Source of the DNA: Elusimicrobiota bacterium
GTDB lineage: Bacteria > Elusimicrobiota > Elusimicrobia > FEN-1173 > JAKLIF01
Assembly (NCBI GenBank): GCA_022709755.1
Contig: JAKLIF010000002.1
Location: 124,001 to 188,000 of the forward strand
Direction of reading: 5' to 3'
Length of the DNA stretch: 64,000 nt
Under the pieces are notes generated by a model. The model saw nothing but the letters and a program-made list of their open reading frames with translations, was not told where the DNA came from and ran no database searches. Of the stretch, positions 39,704-49,000 are shown one piece after another; the stretch's first letter is position 1; each line of letters starts with the position of its first letter. The translations under genes were made by a program, and so were the position numbers.

Positions 39704-40062
39704 AGATTATTCTCCTCGGGATCATCCACCAGGCCGTACCGCTTCTCATCGACGGTATAAAAACCGTGGCCGGAGCAATAATGACATCGCATGATGCGGT
39801 CGAACGTCATGACGGTCCCGCGGGCCGCGCCGTATTTATGGATGCACTGCCGGCCGTATTCAGAACAGGTGGGGATGAAGTTGCACCGGGAGCTGTCCAC
39901 GCGCGAGATCGTCTTCTGGAAGAACCGGATGGACTTGGCCAGGAACCATCCGGGCGCCGAAGTGGTCCCGGAGGAGGAGACATCTTCCGCGGCACCATAC
40001 GCCGCCGAGGCCATGACGATCATCAACAAGGCGCAGGCTGTTCTTCGGAACATGCCGTCCAT
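39688..40062 (-). CDS. YidD-like protein with an N-terminal signal sequence
   Basis: 124 residues. Residues about 45-110 carry the YidD (membrane insertion efficiency factor) pattern: SIRFFQKTIS, RCNFIPTCSEYGRQCI, YGAARG and DRIMRCH. Classical YidD is ~70-90 residues, cytosolic-face and encoded between rnpA and yidC. Here it is preceded by a cleavable-looking signal peptide (about 1-23, AAYG-AA) and followed by an extra C-terminal tail. Export to the periplasm is inferred. It leads a four-gene operon, so it is probably not the housekeeping copy. ATG 40053 is an alternative start. Confidence 0.82.
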   Translation of the reverse strand: MDGMFRRTACALLMIVMASAAYGAAEDVSSSGTTSAPGWFLAKSIRFFQKTISRVDSSRCNFIPTCSEYGRQCIHKYGAARGTVMTFDRIMRCHYCSGHGFYTVDEKRYGLVDDPEENNLWGIR

Positions 40063-40114
40063 TATAGAATAATTGGAGAGTGAATCGTCCAGGAGGGACG
40101 GAGGGGGACGGCTC

Positions 40115-43100
40115 TTAGAGCCAGTGAAACAACGTCTTCTTCTTATGGAGCACCCATTCCTGCAGGTCGTCCAGCAGGGAATAGGTGACGGGGGTCATGA
40201 GGAGCGTGATCAGAAGCGACAACATCTGCCCCCCCACGATCACCCAGGCCATCGTCCGACGGACCGCGGAACCCGCGCCGGTGCCGAACGCCACGGGCAT
40301 CATGCCCATCACCAGCGTGAACGTCGTCATCAGGATGGGGCGAAGCCGCGTCTTGTTGGCTTCCAAGATGGCCTGATACCGTTCCATCCCTTTCGCCCGC
40401 AGGGTGTTCGTATAGTCCACCTGCAGGATCGCGTTCTTTTTGACGATACCGAACAACATGAACACCCCCATGATGCTGAAGATGGTCAGGTTCTCGTTGG
40501 TGATGAGCAACGACAGGAGGGCGAACGGGATCGTCAGGGGCAAGGCCACCAGGATCGTGACCGGGTGGACGAAACTCTCGAACTGGCTGGCCAGAACGAT
40601 GTACATGAATATGAAGGACAGGAAGAACACCACCAGGAACCCCTTCAGCATCCGGCCCATCTCCTTGGCCTTCCCTTCCAGTTCCGTCGTATATTCCGGG
40701 GGCGTCTTCAACTTCTCAAATGCCTGTTTGGCTTTGTCCAGAGCGGTCCCCAAGGCCAACCCTTCCAGGTTCCCGATGACCTTGATCTGCCTCTGACGGT
40801 TGTACCGTTCGATCTGGGTCGGGCCTTTTCCGGGGACCAATGACGCCACGCTGTCCAGGCGCGCCACGCGTCCCTGTCCGGCCGGAACCATCAAAGCCGC
40901 CACCGCCTCAGGGCGGTCCCGGTAATCTTTATCCACCCTCAACCGGACCTGATAGAGATCGTCGCCCTCCTTATATTTCGTGATATCCTCTTCGCCTCCG
41001 ACCATGGTCCGAAGAGACGTGGCGATGTCCTCCACCTTCACGTCGAGGTCCTGCGCCCGATTGCGGTCGATCATCACGCGCAGTTCGGGTTTGGCGAACG
41101 AGAACGTGGTATCCAGATCCACCAACCCCCGGGTCTGCTTCAGATCGGAGATGATCGTGGAGGCGTACTCCTGGAGCTTTTCCAGGTCCGGTCCCTTGAT
41201 GATGTAACTGAACTCGTAGTTGTGCCCGAACCCCCCGACGTTCTGAACGCTGGTGCGCAAGGTCGTGTATTTGGCGAACATCTTCCGGGTGAGCGACATC
41301 AGTTCCTGCTGGCTCAGGTCCCGTTCTCCCTGGTCGACCAACCGGATGTAGAGAGACCCCGCATTGACCCCGGAGCCGGCCTCTTCTCCGATGGAGGCCA
41401 ACACGTGATGGATGTAAGGGAGCCGGCGCACCTCCGACTCCATCTGGGCGAGGATCTGCTCCATCATGGGCAAACTCGTGCCCTCGGGCGCCTTCACCGC
41501 CACCTGATATTCCGATTGGTCGTCGCTCGGCACGAAATCCTTCCCGATCACCATGAGCATCGGGAACATCGACAAGATGATCCCCACCGACATGGCCACC
41601 ATCGCTTTTCGATGGGCCAAAGCCCACCTCAACATCATCAGATAATACTTCGCCATCCAGTCATTGACCCGGTCGGCGATCTCCATGAACCGGCTATGGT
41701 CGCCGGAATGGGGCCGCAGATATCTCGAACACAGCATCGGGATCATGGTGAACGCCACCAGCAGGCTCGTGGCGATGGCGAAAGCGACCGTCAACCCATA
41801 ACTCTTGAGGAACCGGCCGATGATGCCGGTCATATACGCGAGCGGAACGAAGATGACGAGCAGTGACATGGTCGTCGCCATGACGGCCAACCCGATCTCG
41901 CGCGTGCCGTCCTCGGCCGCCTGCACGGACGGTTTCTTCAGTTCGTCCAGATGCCGATAGATGTTCTCCAGGATCACGATGGCGTCGTCGATCACGATCC
42001 CGACGGCGATGGTGAGCGCCAGCAGGGTCATGTTATTGAGCGTGAACCCGGCCAGGTCGATGAGGGTGAACGTGAAGATGATGGACGTCGGGATCGACAC
42101 CGCCGCGATCAGCGTGGAACGGAGGTTCCCCATGAACAACAAGACGATGAGCGCCGCAAAGAGCGCGCCCAGCACCAGATGCTCCTCCACCGTCGCCACG
42201 GATTCCTCGATGAAACCGGATTGGTCCCGGATGATCTCGGCCGTCACGCCGGACGGCAGGATCGGTTGGATCTGTTCCAACCGCTCTTTCACCTTCTTCA
42301 CGATGGCGACCGTGTTCGTCCCCGACTGTTTCTTGACGGAGAGGGAGACACACGGCTTGCCGTCCAACCGGGCGGAACTCCGTTGGTCCTGCCCCGTGTC
42401 CTCCACGTGGCCGATGTCCGAAACGCGGATCGGGGTGCCGTCGATCTGGGCGATCACGATCCTCTCGAAATCCTGCGGTGACCCGATGCGGCCCAACGTG
42501 CGGAGGACGATCTCCTGGCGCCGGTCCTCCACGCGCCCCCCGGGGATCTCGATGTTCTGCTGTTGCACCGCTTCTTTCACCTGGCGGATGGTCAGGTTCA
42601 TGGCGGCCATCTTCAGGGGGTTCAGAACGATATGGATCTCCCGTTCGCGGCCCCCGATGATGTCCACCGCCCCGACGCCGTAGACGGTCTCGATGTTTTC
42701 CTTCACCTTCTTCTTGGCGATCTCCGTCAGCTCGATCAGGTTCCGTTCCCCGTAGACGGAAATGCTCATCACGGGCACGGCGCCCACGTCGAACTTCTCG
42801 ATGACGGGCGGGTCCGTTCCCTGCGGCAGGTTTCGCATGATGCGGTTCACCCGGTCGCGCACTTCCTGCGCCGCCACTTCCACGTCTTTCTCCAACTCGA
42901 ACTGGATGACCACCTGGGACATCCCCTCAAAACTGGTCGATTCGATGTTCTCCAATCCGGCGATCGTGTTGACGGCCTCTTCGATGGGTTTGGTGATGGA
43001 CGTCTCGATCTCCTCGGGACTGGCCCCGCGCAGGGTGGTCGTCACCACGGCATACGGGAACTCCACGTTGGGGAACAGATCGACCCCCAGACGGGGATAA

Positions 43101-43183
43101 GCGAACATCCCCATCACCACCAACGCCACGATGATCATCGTGGAGAAGACAGGCCGCTTGATGAACACGCTTGCGAAATTCAT
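40115..43183 (-). CDS. RND efflux pump inner membrane transporter (HAE1/AcrB type)
   Basis: 1022 residues with 12 transmembrane helices and two large periplasmic loops. Signatures: N-terminal [19 protein letters not shown], and proton-relay Asp pair in TM4 ([18 protein letters not shown]). Length and the Asp-Asp pair indicate the HAE1 (drug/lipophile) rather than heavy-metal group. It pumps hydrophobic compounds out using proton motive force with the MFP and TolC partners encoded just upstream. Confidence 0.95.
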   Translation of the reverse strand: MNFASVFIKRPVFSTMIIVALVVMGMFAYPRLGVDLFPNVEFPYAVVTTTLRGASPEEIETSITKPIEEAVNTIAGLENIESTSFEGMSQVVIQFELEKDVEVAAQEVRDRVNRIMRNLPQGTDPPVIEKFDVGAVPVMSISVYGERNLIELTEIAKKKVKENIETVYGVGAVDIIGGREREIHIVLNPLKMAAMNLTIRQVKEAVQQQNIEIPGGRVEDRRQEIVLRTLGRIGSPQDFERIVIAQIDGTPIRVSDIGHVEDTGQDQRSSARLDGKPCVSLSVKKQSGTNTVAIVKKVKERLEQIQPILPSGVTAEIIRDQSGFIEESVATVEEHLVLGALFAALIVLLFMGNLRSTLIAAVSIPTSIIFTFTLIDLAGFTLNNMTLLALTIAVGIVIDDAIVILENIYRHLDELKKPSVQAAEDGTREIGLAVMATTMSLLVIFVPLAYMTGIIGRFLKSYGLTVAFAIATSLLVAFTMIPMLCSRYLRPHSGDHSRFMEIADRVNDWMAKYYLMMLRWALAHRKAMVAMSVGIILSMFPMLMVIGKDFVPSDDQSEYQVAVKAPEGTSLPMMEQILAQMESEVRRLPYIHHVLASIGEEAGSGVNAGSLYIRLVDQGERDLSQQELMSLTRKMFAKYTTLRTSVQNVGGFGHNYEFSYIIKGPDLEKLQEYASTIISDLKQTRGLVDLDTTFSFAKPELRVMIDRNRAQDLDVKVEDIATSLRTMVGGEEDITKYKEGDDLYQVRLRVDKDYRDRPEAVAALMVPAGQGRVARLDSVASLVPGKGPTQIERYNRQRQIKVIGNLEGLALGTALDKAKQAFEKLKTPPEYTTELEGKAKEMGRMLKGFLVVFFLSFIFMYIVLASQFESFVHPVTILVALPLTIPFALLSLLITNENLTIFSIMGVFMLFGIVKKNAILQVDYTNTLRAKGMERYQAILEANKTRLRPILMTTFTLVMGMMPVAFGTGAGSAVRRTMAWVIVGGQMLSLLITLLMTPVTYSLLDDLQEWVLHKKKTLFHWL

Positions 43184-43229
43184 ACCTTTATCCCTTCATC
43201 TCTGGACATCCGGGCGAGCCCGAAGAGGC

Positions 43230-44132
43230 TCAGTTCTCCGCCCGTTTGACGGCGCTGCCGTCTTTCAACCCGTACAACCCCTCGATGATCACTTCGTCAT
43301 CGGGTTGGATCCCCTCGGAGATTTCCACGAAATCCTTCGTCCGGAAACCGACCCGTACCGAACGCTGGGCGGCCTTCCCTTCCGAGACCACGAACACAGA
43401 CGCGGTCCCGTCCGACGATTCCTGCAGGGCCGCAATGGGCACCGACAAGGCCGACGCTTTCCGGCCCACCACCAGTTTCACCTGGGCGAACATCCCCGAC
43501 TTCAAACGGCGGTCCGCATTGTCCACCAAGACTTCGATGGCTGAGTTACGCGACTGAAAATCCACCACGGGACTGACGCGTGAGACGGTCCCGATGAAAG
43601 ACTTGTCGGGATAGGCCTCGACCGACAGATAGGCCTTCTGCCCCTGACGGATCTGGCCCACATACCGTTCAGGCAGGTCCACCTTCACGCGGACCTGGCT
43701 CTGGTCCACCACGAGCGCCACCGGCGTCTGGGGAGTGACATGCGCCCCCACGTCGAGGTATATTTTTCCGACCACGCCGTTCAGCGTGGAGGGGACGGGG
43801 GCGGGCTCGAATACGACGCCGACCTCGTCCCGTTCGATCGTGGCCACCGGCTCGTTCTTCCGGACGGGATCTCCCTCCCGGAGCAGGTTCTGCATGAGTT
43901 TCCCGGGGACGCGCGGATAGAGCACCGCCTCGTCCTTGGCCTTGACGGACCCCACCAGGAGGAGCTGTTCCTCCAGCATGCGCTCGGCCGCCTTCTCCGT
44001 CTTCACGATGAACGAATTCATATCGATGCTTTTGACGGCCTCCGCCTCGCGGGACCGGCACCCGTCGACGGACAGAACCCCGGCAAAAAGAGCCGCCGCC
44101 AAAATCTGTTTTTCATATCCGCGCGTTTTCAT
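43230..44132 (-). CDS. RND efflux periplasmic adaptor (membrane fusion protein)
   Basis: About 300 residues from ATG 44132 (MKTRGYEKQ). ATG 44141 is an alternative, as AGAGGG lies 2 bases before it and 11 before 44132. Probable lipoprotein signal with Cys at about 25 (LSVDGC; Asp at -2 is not canonical). The lipoyl/barrel-sandwich halves are around YPRVPGKLMQNLLREGDPV and LNGVVGKIYLDVGAHV, with beta-barrel and C-terminal MPF domains after. It lacks a long alpha-hairpin, so it is a short HlyD-type adaptor. It links the RND pump to the TolC-like channel. Confidence 0.93.
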   Translation of the reverse strand: MKTRGYEKQILAAALFAGVLSVDGCRSREAEAVKSIDMNSFIVKTEKAAERMLEEQLLLVGSVKAKDEAVLYPRVPGKLMQNLLREGDPVRKNEPVATIERDEVGVVFEPAPVPSTLNGVVGKIYLDVGAHVTPQTPVALVVDQSQVRVKVDLPERYVGQIRQGQKAYLSVEAYPDKSFIGTVSRVSPVVDFQSRNSAIEVLVDNADRRLKSGMFAQVKLVVGRKASALSVPIAALQESSDGTASVFVVSEGKAAQRSVRVGFRTKDFVEISEGIQPDDEVIIEGLYGLKDGSAVKRAEN

Positions 44133-44164
44133 AAAACCCATCACCCTCTTTCTTATGGATGTAT

Positions 44165-46117
44165 TCATTGACCAATCGCCCATTGAAGATCTTCGCTCGC
44201 CACACACACGTCGTGCTCCGCCTGAACGAACTGGATCTGCGCCTGGTTCAGCGCCAACGTGGCGTCGTTCAGTTCCAATTGACCCGCCAGCCCGTTCCTG
44301 AACTGGACCTCCGTCGCCTTCAGCGCTTTGCGCGCCTGTTCCACGGCCGTCTTCTGCGAAGAAAACCGTTCTCTCGCCTCCGCCAGGTCCAACCAGGCCT
44401 TCTTCACCTGGATGCGGATGCTCCGATCCGTCTCGTTCATGCTCGCCCGGGCCTGTTCCTTCGCCAGTTTGGCTTGGCGGACCTTGGAAAGGGTGGCCCC
44501 TCCGGAAAAGATCGGCAGGCTCAGCTTGAGTCCGGCGGAGGCGGGCCAGACCCGTTCCGACCGGTTCGGGAAACGACTCTCGTCCGTCTGCCCCTGGAAC
44601 TGCTTATTGGCGAACGCATTCAGATTGGGATAAAGGAAAGACCGGGCCAGCGAGATCTGTTCTTCGGCCAGGTCGTAGTTCTTGACGGCCTGCCTTGATT
44701 CGGGCCGGTCCCGATGAGCCGCCAGGTAGAGGCCGTTCAGATCCTCGGGGTCGGGACACAACGGCTGCAACCGATCGGTCAGAGTCAGCGGCACTTCGGG
44801 GTCCAACCCCAGGAGGTTCTTCAGTTCGAGGAGGCCGACATCGTACAGGTTCCGGGCCTGGGTCAGGGCCGGCTCCGTGTTGGCCACCTCGACCTTCTGT
44901 CGAAGCAAGATCAGATCGCTCACCAGCCCCTGCTGGTATTGTTCCTGAATGGTCGACAGATGTTGACGCGCCAGATCGAGCCGCTCCTGCTGGATGACCA
45001 CCGTGGCGGACGCCAGGAGAAGATCATAGTAGAGCCGGCGCACCGCTCTCCGGACGCCGGACTGGGCTTGTCTCAGCTGTTCGGCGCTCGTCTCGGACAT
45101 CAGCTTGGCCATCCGGATCCCCGTCGACACCTTGCCACCCGCCCAGAGGATCTGCTGGACCTCCAGGGTCCCCGTATAGGTATGGTCCGTTCCGACGACC
45201 ATCTGGTTCCCATTGACGGAAAAAACCGATTTCTTCAGGTTGCGGGTATAGTTGGCGCTCGCGGTGATCTCCGGATAGACGCTCCCCCAATATTCGCGGA
45301 CCTGTTCGCGAAAGATGCGGGCGTTCTTCTCGGCCAACACCACGTCGGTGTTCTGTTTCAAAGCCATCTGGACGGCCTCTTCGACGGACAGGGACTGGGG
45401 GGACGGGTCCGGCGGCGGCTGGGCCGACGCGGAGACCGCCAGGAGACCGGCGACGATCCACGCCGTCGCCGTCCGCGCCAGGGTTTTCATGTTCTTGGCT
45501 CCGGCGCAGATCATGTGCGCCATCTGTCGGGAGATATCCCCGTCATAATGCCCCTTGGATTCCGATGAGAGGTTCATGATGAAATGGGCGATCACGCCAC
45601 GCACCAGATGGACTCCCTGCTCGACCGCCTCCGGCCGAATCTCCCCCCGCCGGGCGGCTTCACCGAATATACGAACGTAGGCCTCGTGATGATGTCGCTT
45701 GATGTCGTATAGGATCGGATGAAACCACGCCGCCGGCGCAGAGGATAAGACTTTGAAAATGAACTGAGCCGCATGAGGCTTCGCCTTGAAATATTCCAGG
45801 TGCCCCCGGAAGATCCTCGTCAGCCGGCCTTCCAGGGTTTTCTCCTCCTCGACCGCCTCGCGGACGAGCTTCTTAAATTGTTCCGCCCCGTTCTTAAAAA
45901 GATGCCGCACGACGTCTTCCTTGTTTTTGAAATAGTAATACAGGACGGGTTTGGTCACGCCCACCTTCTGCACGATCTCGCGGACAGACACCCGGTCGAC
46001 CCCGTGCCGGGAGATGAGCGTTTCGGCCACCTCCAGGATGCGCCGACGCATAGCCTCACTGGCGGGATGCCCCTTTTTTCCGGTTTTATATATCCGACGA
46101 TGGATCGGGTTCATCAT
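44165..46117 (-). CDS. In-frame fusion: TetR regulator + TolC-family outer membrane channel
   Basis: 650 residues in a single uninterrupted frame. Residues about 18-205 are a TetR/AcrR regulator: helix-turn-helix VREIVQKVGVTKPVLYYYF, then a ligand-binding helical domain. Residue 210 is a Met (ATG 45490) that starts a normal signal peptide (MKTLARTATAWIVAGLLAVS) and a complete 441-residue TolC-type channel with two OEP repeats (SVEEAVQMALKQN; SLARSFLYPNLNAF). GGAG lies 8 bases before ATG 45490. Hence the channel can be made by internal initiation, while full-length translation would tether a DNA-binding domain to an export signal. Whether the fusion is real or a read-through of two functional products cannot be told from sequence. 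Confidence 0.88.
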   Translation of the reverse strand: MMNPIHRRIYKTGKKGHPASEAMRRRILEVAETLISRHGVDRVSVREIVQKVGVTKPVLYYYFKNKEDVVRHLFKNGAEQFKKLVREAVEEEKTLEGRLTRIFRGHLEYFKAKPHAAQFIFKVLSSAPAAWFHPILYDIKRHHHEAYVRIFGEAARRGEIRPEAVEQGVHLVRGVIAHFIMNLSSESKGHYDGDISRQMAHMICAGAKNMKTLARTATAWIVAGLLAVSASAQPPPDPSPQSLSVEEAVQMALKQNTDVVLAEKNARIFREQVREYWGSVYPEITASANYTRNLKKSVFSVNGNQMVVGTDHTYTGTLEVQQILWAGGKVSTGIRMAKLMSETSAEQLRQAQSGVRRAVRRLYYDLLLASATVVIQQERLDLARQHLSTIQEQYQQGLVSDLILLRQKVEVANTEPALTQARNLYDVGLLELKNLLGLDPEVPLTLTDRLQPLCPDPEDLNGLYLAAHRDRPESRQAVKNYDLAEEQISLARSFLYPNLNAFANKQFQGQTDESRFPNRSERVWPASAGLKLSLPIFSGGATLSKVRQAKLAKEQARASMNETDRSIRIQVKKAWLDLAEARERFSSQKTAVEQARKALKATEVQFRNGLAGQLELNDATLALNQAQIQFVQAEHDVCVASEDLQWAIGQ

Positions 46118-46119
46118 GT

Positions 46120-46133
46120 TTACCTACCGGTAA
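46120..46133. promoter_or_regulatory. Operator-like palindrome for the TetR-type regulator
   Basis: TTACC (46120-46124) and GGTAA (46129-46133) face each other across 4 bases, with the inner palindrome TACCGGTA. The site lies between the -10 and the start codon of the TetR-TolC gene, over the expected transcription start, where a TetR repressor would block its own operon. Binding is inferred from position and symmetry. Confidence 0.55.
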
Positions 46134-46161
46134 GTATACCAGGGGACGCCTTTTTTGTCAA
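46133..46161 (-). promoter_or_regulatory. Strong promoter of the tetR-tolC/MFP/RND operon
   Basis: Minus strand: consensus TTGACA (46161-46156), a 17-base spacer and TATACT (46138-46133). The leader is only ~10 bases and contains the operator-like palindrome plus AGG before the ATG. Confidence 0.7.
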
Positions 46162-46180
46162 GTCCCCCCGCCGACCGCCT

Positions 46181-46210
46181 TCGACAGGGTGCGCCCGAAT
46201 GGGGTATAAT
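46181..46210 (+). promoter_or_regulatory. Promoter of nadA
   Basis: TCGACA (46181-46186), an 18-base spacer and consensus TATAAT (46205-46210). Transcription should begin near 46217, which decides the nadA start in favour of ATG 46231 rather than 46216. Confidence 0.55.
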
Positions 46211-46230
46211 AGGATATGAAAGGTTCCCCT

Positions 46231-47163
46231 ATGACAACCGCCGCCCCCACGTCCCTGGTCGACGACATCCTCCGGCTCAAAAAGGACCGGGACGCCGTCA
46301 TTCTGGCCCACAATTACCAGATCGGCGAGATACAGGATATTGCGGATTTCGTCGGGGACTCCCTGGCGCTTTCCCGCCAAGCCGCCAAGACCTCGGCGAA
46401 AGTCATCGTCTTCTGCGGCGTCCACTTCATGGCCGAGACCGCGGCCATCCTCTGCCCCGACAAGACCGTCCTTCTTCCGGACTTGGAGGCGGGCTGCTCT
46501 CTGGCTTCGACCGTCACGGCGGAACAGCTCCGAGTCTGGAAACGAAGCTTTCGGAATCCGGTCGTCGTCTCCTACGTGAACACGTCGGCCGCCGTCAAAG
46601 CCGAATCGGACATCTGCTGCACGTCCTCCAACGCCGTCCAAGTCGTCCGGTCCATCCCCCCGGACAAAGACGTCCTGTTCGTCCCCGACATGTATCTGGG
46701 CGAATTCGTCCGGATCAAGACGGGGCGCACCGTCCACCTCTGGCCGGGATCCTGTCATGTCCATTTCAGAATCAGGGGGAAAGACATCGAAGACATGAAA
46801 CAGGCCCATCCGGGCGCCGAATTCGTCGTCCACCCTGAATGCGGATGCCTGTCCACGGCGCTCAAGTTGGCCAACAAGGTGACATCCACCGGCGGAATGA
46901 TGACCTACGTCCGGAATTCTCCGTCGAATGAATTCATCGTGGCCACCGAGACGGGGATCCTCCATTCCCTGCAGAAGGAAAACCCCGGGAAGACGTTCTA
47001 TCCCGTCGTCCGGACGGCTCTCTGCGAATTCATGAAGATGATCACACTCGAAAAGGTCTTATGGTCTTTGGAAGATATGAAACACCGGATCACCGTGCCC
47101 CCGGAAACATCAGCCCGCGCCAAACAAGCCCTCGATCAGATGCTGTCCGTCCCCGAAACCTGA
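46231..47163 (+). CDS. nadA: Quinolinate synthase A
   Basis: NadA condenses iminoaspartate with DHAP to quinolinate in NAD synthesis. About 310 residues. [4Fe-4S] cysteines are visible in LPDLEAGCSLAS, WPGSCHVHF and VHPECGC. The substrate region HNYQIGEIQDIADFVGDSL and the FCGVHFMAETA segment are present. An in-frame ATG at 46216 exists, but it sits where transcription should start. ATG 46231 has GAAAGG 7 bases upstream. nadB and nadC are not in the window. Confidence 0.95.
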   Translation: MTTAAPTSLVDDILRLKKDRDAVILAHNYQIGEIQDIADFVGDSLALSRQAAKTSAKVIVFCGVHFMAETAAILCPDKTVLLPDLEAGCSLASTVTAEQLRVWKRSFRNPVVVSYVNTSAAVKAESDICCTSSNAVQVVRSIPPDKDVLFVPDMYLGEFVRIKTGRTVHLWPGSCHVHFRIRGKDIEDMKQAHPGAEFVVHPECGCLSTALKLANKVTSTGGMMTYVRNSPSNEFIVATETGILHSLQKENPGKTFYPVVRTALCEFMKMITLEKVLWSLEDMKHRITVPPETSARAKQALDQMLSVPET

Positions 47164-47184
47164 TTCGGGCCCCCGTCTAAACCA

Positions 47185-48462
47185 TCAAGGCCAGGATTGG
47201 CCGGTGACTTCTTTCCAGCTCTTGCGGGAGATGATGACGTTGGTGGTATGGATCGTGGATGATGTGCCGGGATCGTAATACAGGGTGCAGTTGGAGGTGG
47301 ACATGCTGGTATTGTTCGCGCTGTAGAGGCTGCCGATCAGGATCGCGTTCCCACCGCCGGTCAACCCCTGAGAGCCCCCCGTATAGATGAACCCGTGGAT
47401 GAGCCAGCCGGACAAGGTCTTGGTCAGCCCGGTGGGCTCATAGTTGGCCGTCACGGCCGACGCATAAGTGGCATGAGGACAGGTCGGGTCATACGCCGCC
47501 TTATAGAAAGCCCAATCATTCCCGTATTCCTTCCATGCCGTCTCTCCGACGGGAATGGTGGTCGAGGGACCGTCCGCGCCGCCGTTCCCGGTGATGCCGA
47601 AATTACCGAGACAGATGACGTCACCGACGATATAGTTCCCGCCGGACCCGGACTGAAAATCCACATCCCCCGTCACATAAAACACTTTGCCCCCCCCATC
47701 CTTACACCCTTTAAACGTGAAGTTGCCCGTCTTTTTATAATCCCCGCATTGCGGGTCGGCGCTGGTGCCGTATCCCTCGGCCAGAACCCTGTAATATTCC
47801 GTGTCGATCAACGGGAGGGGTGGAAGGTCTTGTTTGAAGGACCACCACTGGATCCCATCGGTGTTCGGATCGGCCGACGCCGGGGTGCTGGTGTCGTTGG
47901 GGGAGATGTTTCCGGCGCTCATGAAACGGGGATGTGATTTGCTCCCGGAATCGATGCTGGTGCGGGCGATGACGGGACCCAGTTCCACGTTGGTGGCTGC
48001 GCCGAAACTGGACGTGTTCTTGGCCTGGATCGCGAACTCGCCGGCGCCGCTCTCCGTCATGACACATTGGATGGCTCTGAGCTCCTGACTGGAAGAATCG
48101 CGTCCCTTGGCCAGGATGGTCACTTCGTCCGAGCCGGGCCCCGCCGTGTAACGGATGGTATAGTTTCCCCCCCGCCCCGACGCGAAGCTGGTGGCGAACT
48201 GTGTGTCCCCGTTATAGCCCTCCACCGTGCCTCCCGCTTTAACGCTGTTCCACATGTCGATGGACTCCTGGAGTTTCCAGATGCCCTGATCGATCCCGGC
48301 TTCGGCCAGATGGAACGCCGTGGAACTGCGGGTCACCTTGACGGTCTCCTTCGCCTCCTGACGGACCAACTTAATGACCGTGGGGACCATGATGGCCAGC
48401 ACCAACATGACGATGATCGCCATAACCAGCGTAAAGCCCGATTCTTTGTTCCGGATGGACAT
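47185..48462 (-). CDS. PilX-like type IV pilus assembly protein
   Basis: 425 residues from ATG 48462, with GAGGGG ahead of it. The N-terminal hydrophobic segment SGFTLVMAIIVMLVLAIM has the PilX-type leader (no Glu5), followed by the alpha-helical spine with FHLAEAGIDQGIWKLQE. The rest is Gly/Ser/Thr-rich beta structure (CKDGGGKVFYVTGDVDF, NCTLYYDPG) of unknown fold. It is the third of three pilin-like genes and probably part of a minor-pilin priming/tip complex. Confidence 0.8.
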   Translation of the reverse strand: MSIRNKESGFTLVMAIIVMLVLAIMVPTVIKLVRQEAKETVKVTRSSTAFHLAEAGIDQGIWKLQESIDMWNSVKAGGTVEGYNGDTQFATSFASGRGGNYTIRYTAGPGSDEVTILAKGRDSSSQELRAIQCVMTESGAGEFAIQAKNTSSFGAATNVELGPVIARTSIDSGSKSHPRFMSAGNISPNDTSTPASADPNTDGIQWWSFKQDLPPLPLIDTEYYRVLAEGYGTSADPQCGDYKKTGNFTFKGCKDGGGKVFYVTGDVDFQSGSGGNYIVGDVICLGNFGITGNGGADGPSTTIPVGETAWKEYGNDWAFYKAAYDPTCPHATYASAVTANYEPTGLTKTLSGWLIHGFIYTGGSQGLTGGGNAILIGSLYSANNTSMSTSNCTLYYDPGTSSTIHTTNVIISRKSWKEVTGQSWP

Positions 48463-48472
48463 GTTTTCCCCC

Positions 48473-49000
48473 TCAGTCATTCATCACTCGGATCTTTTCG
48501 ACCGCCAATTGAAGGGCCTTGGATTCCCCTCCGTAGGTGGCCTTCTCCAGCGTGAGCGACACGGCCACGACGTTATCATCATCGGTGCGCGGGTAGCTGA
48601 ACGCGATGTATCTCAGGTTCGTGCAAAGGGTGCGGGTGCTGCCGTTGTCGACGGCGAACAGGGAATTCCCCTCCTGGTAGAAGGTCATGGACCTGGACGA
48701 CGTGTCGCTGACGAACTTGTTGAACGCGATGCGCGAGTAATACGGCTGGCCGGAGACCTGGTCGATGAGGATGGAACTGGCCTGCGCCTGGCGCATGTTG
48801 CGGTTGATGGTCACCATGACGTTCTTCGAGTCCCGTTGGATCTCGTAGCGGGCGAGGTTCATCCGGACGAACCGGGTGACTTCGATGAAGAATTTGGGCG
48901 CCATGGAGGCCACGATCCCGATGATGCCCACCACGAGCATGACCTCGATCATGGTGAATCCCGAGGAAGATCCCCGACGATGACGGTGGGTCCTTACCAT
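48473..49000 (-). CDS. PilW/PulJ-like prepilin
   Basis: 175 residues. The prepilin peptidase motif is SSSGFTMIEVMLVVGIIG, with the conserved Glu at +5 after the Gly cleavage site and a basic leader (MVRTHRHRRGSS). A short globular head follows with features of PilW/GspJ minor pilins (QRDSKNVMVTINRNMRQAQ). Overlaps the large pilin gene by 7 bases; the PilX-like gene follows after 10. Confidence 0.82.
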   Translation of the reverse strand: MVRTHRHRRGSSSGFTMIEVMLVVGIIGIVASMAPKFFIEVTRFVRMNLARYEIQRDSKNVMVTINRNMRQAQASSILIDQVSGQPYYSRIAFNKFVSDTSSRSMTFYQEGNSLFAVDNGSTRTLCTNLRYIAFSYPRTDDDNVVAVSLTLEKATYGGESKALQLAVEKIRVMND

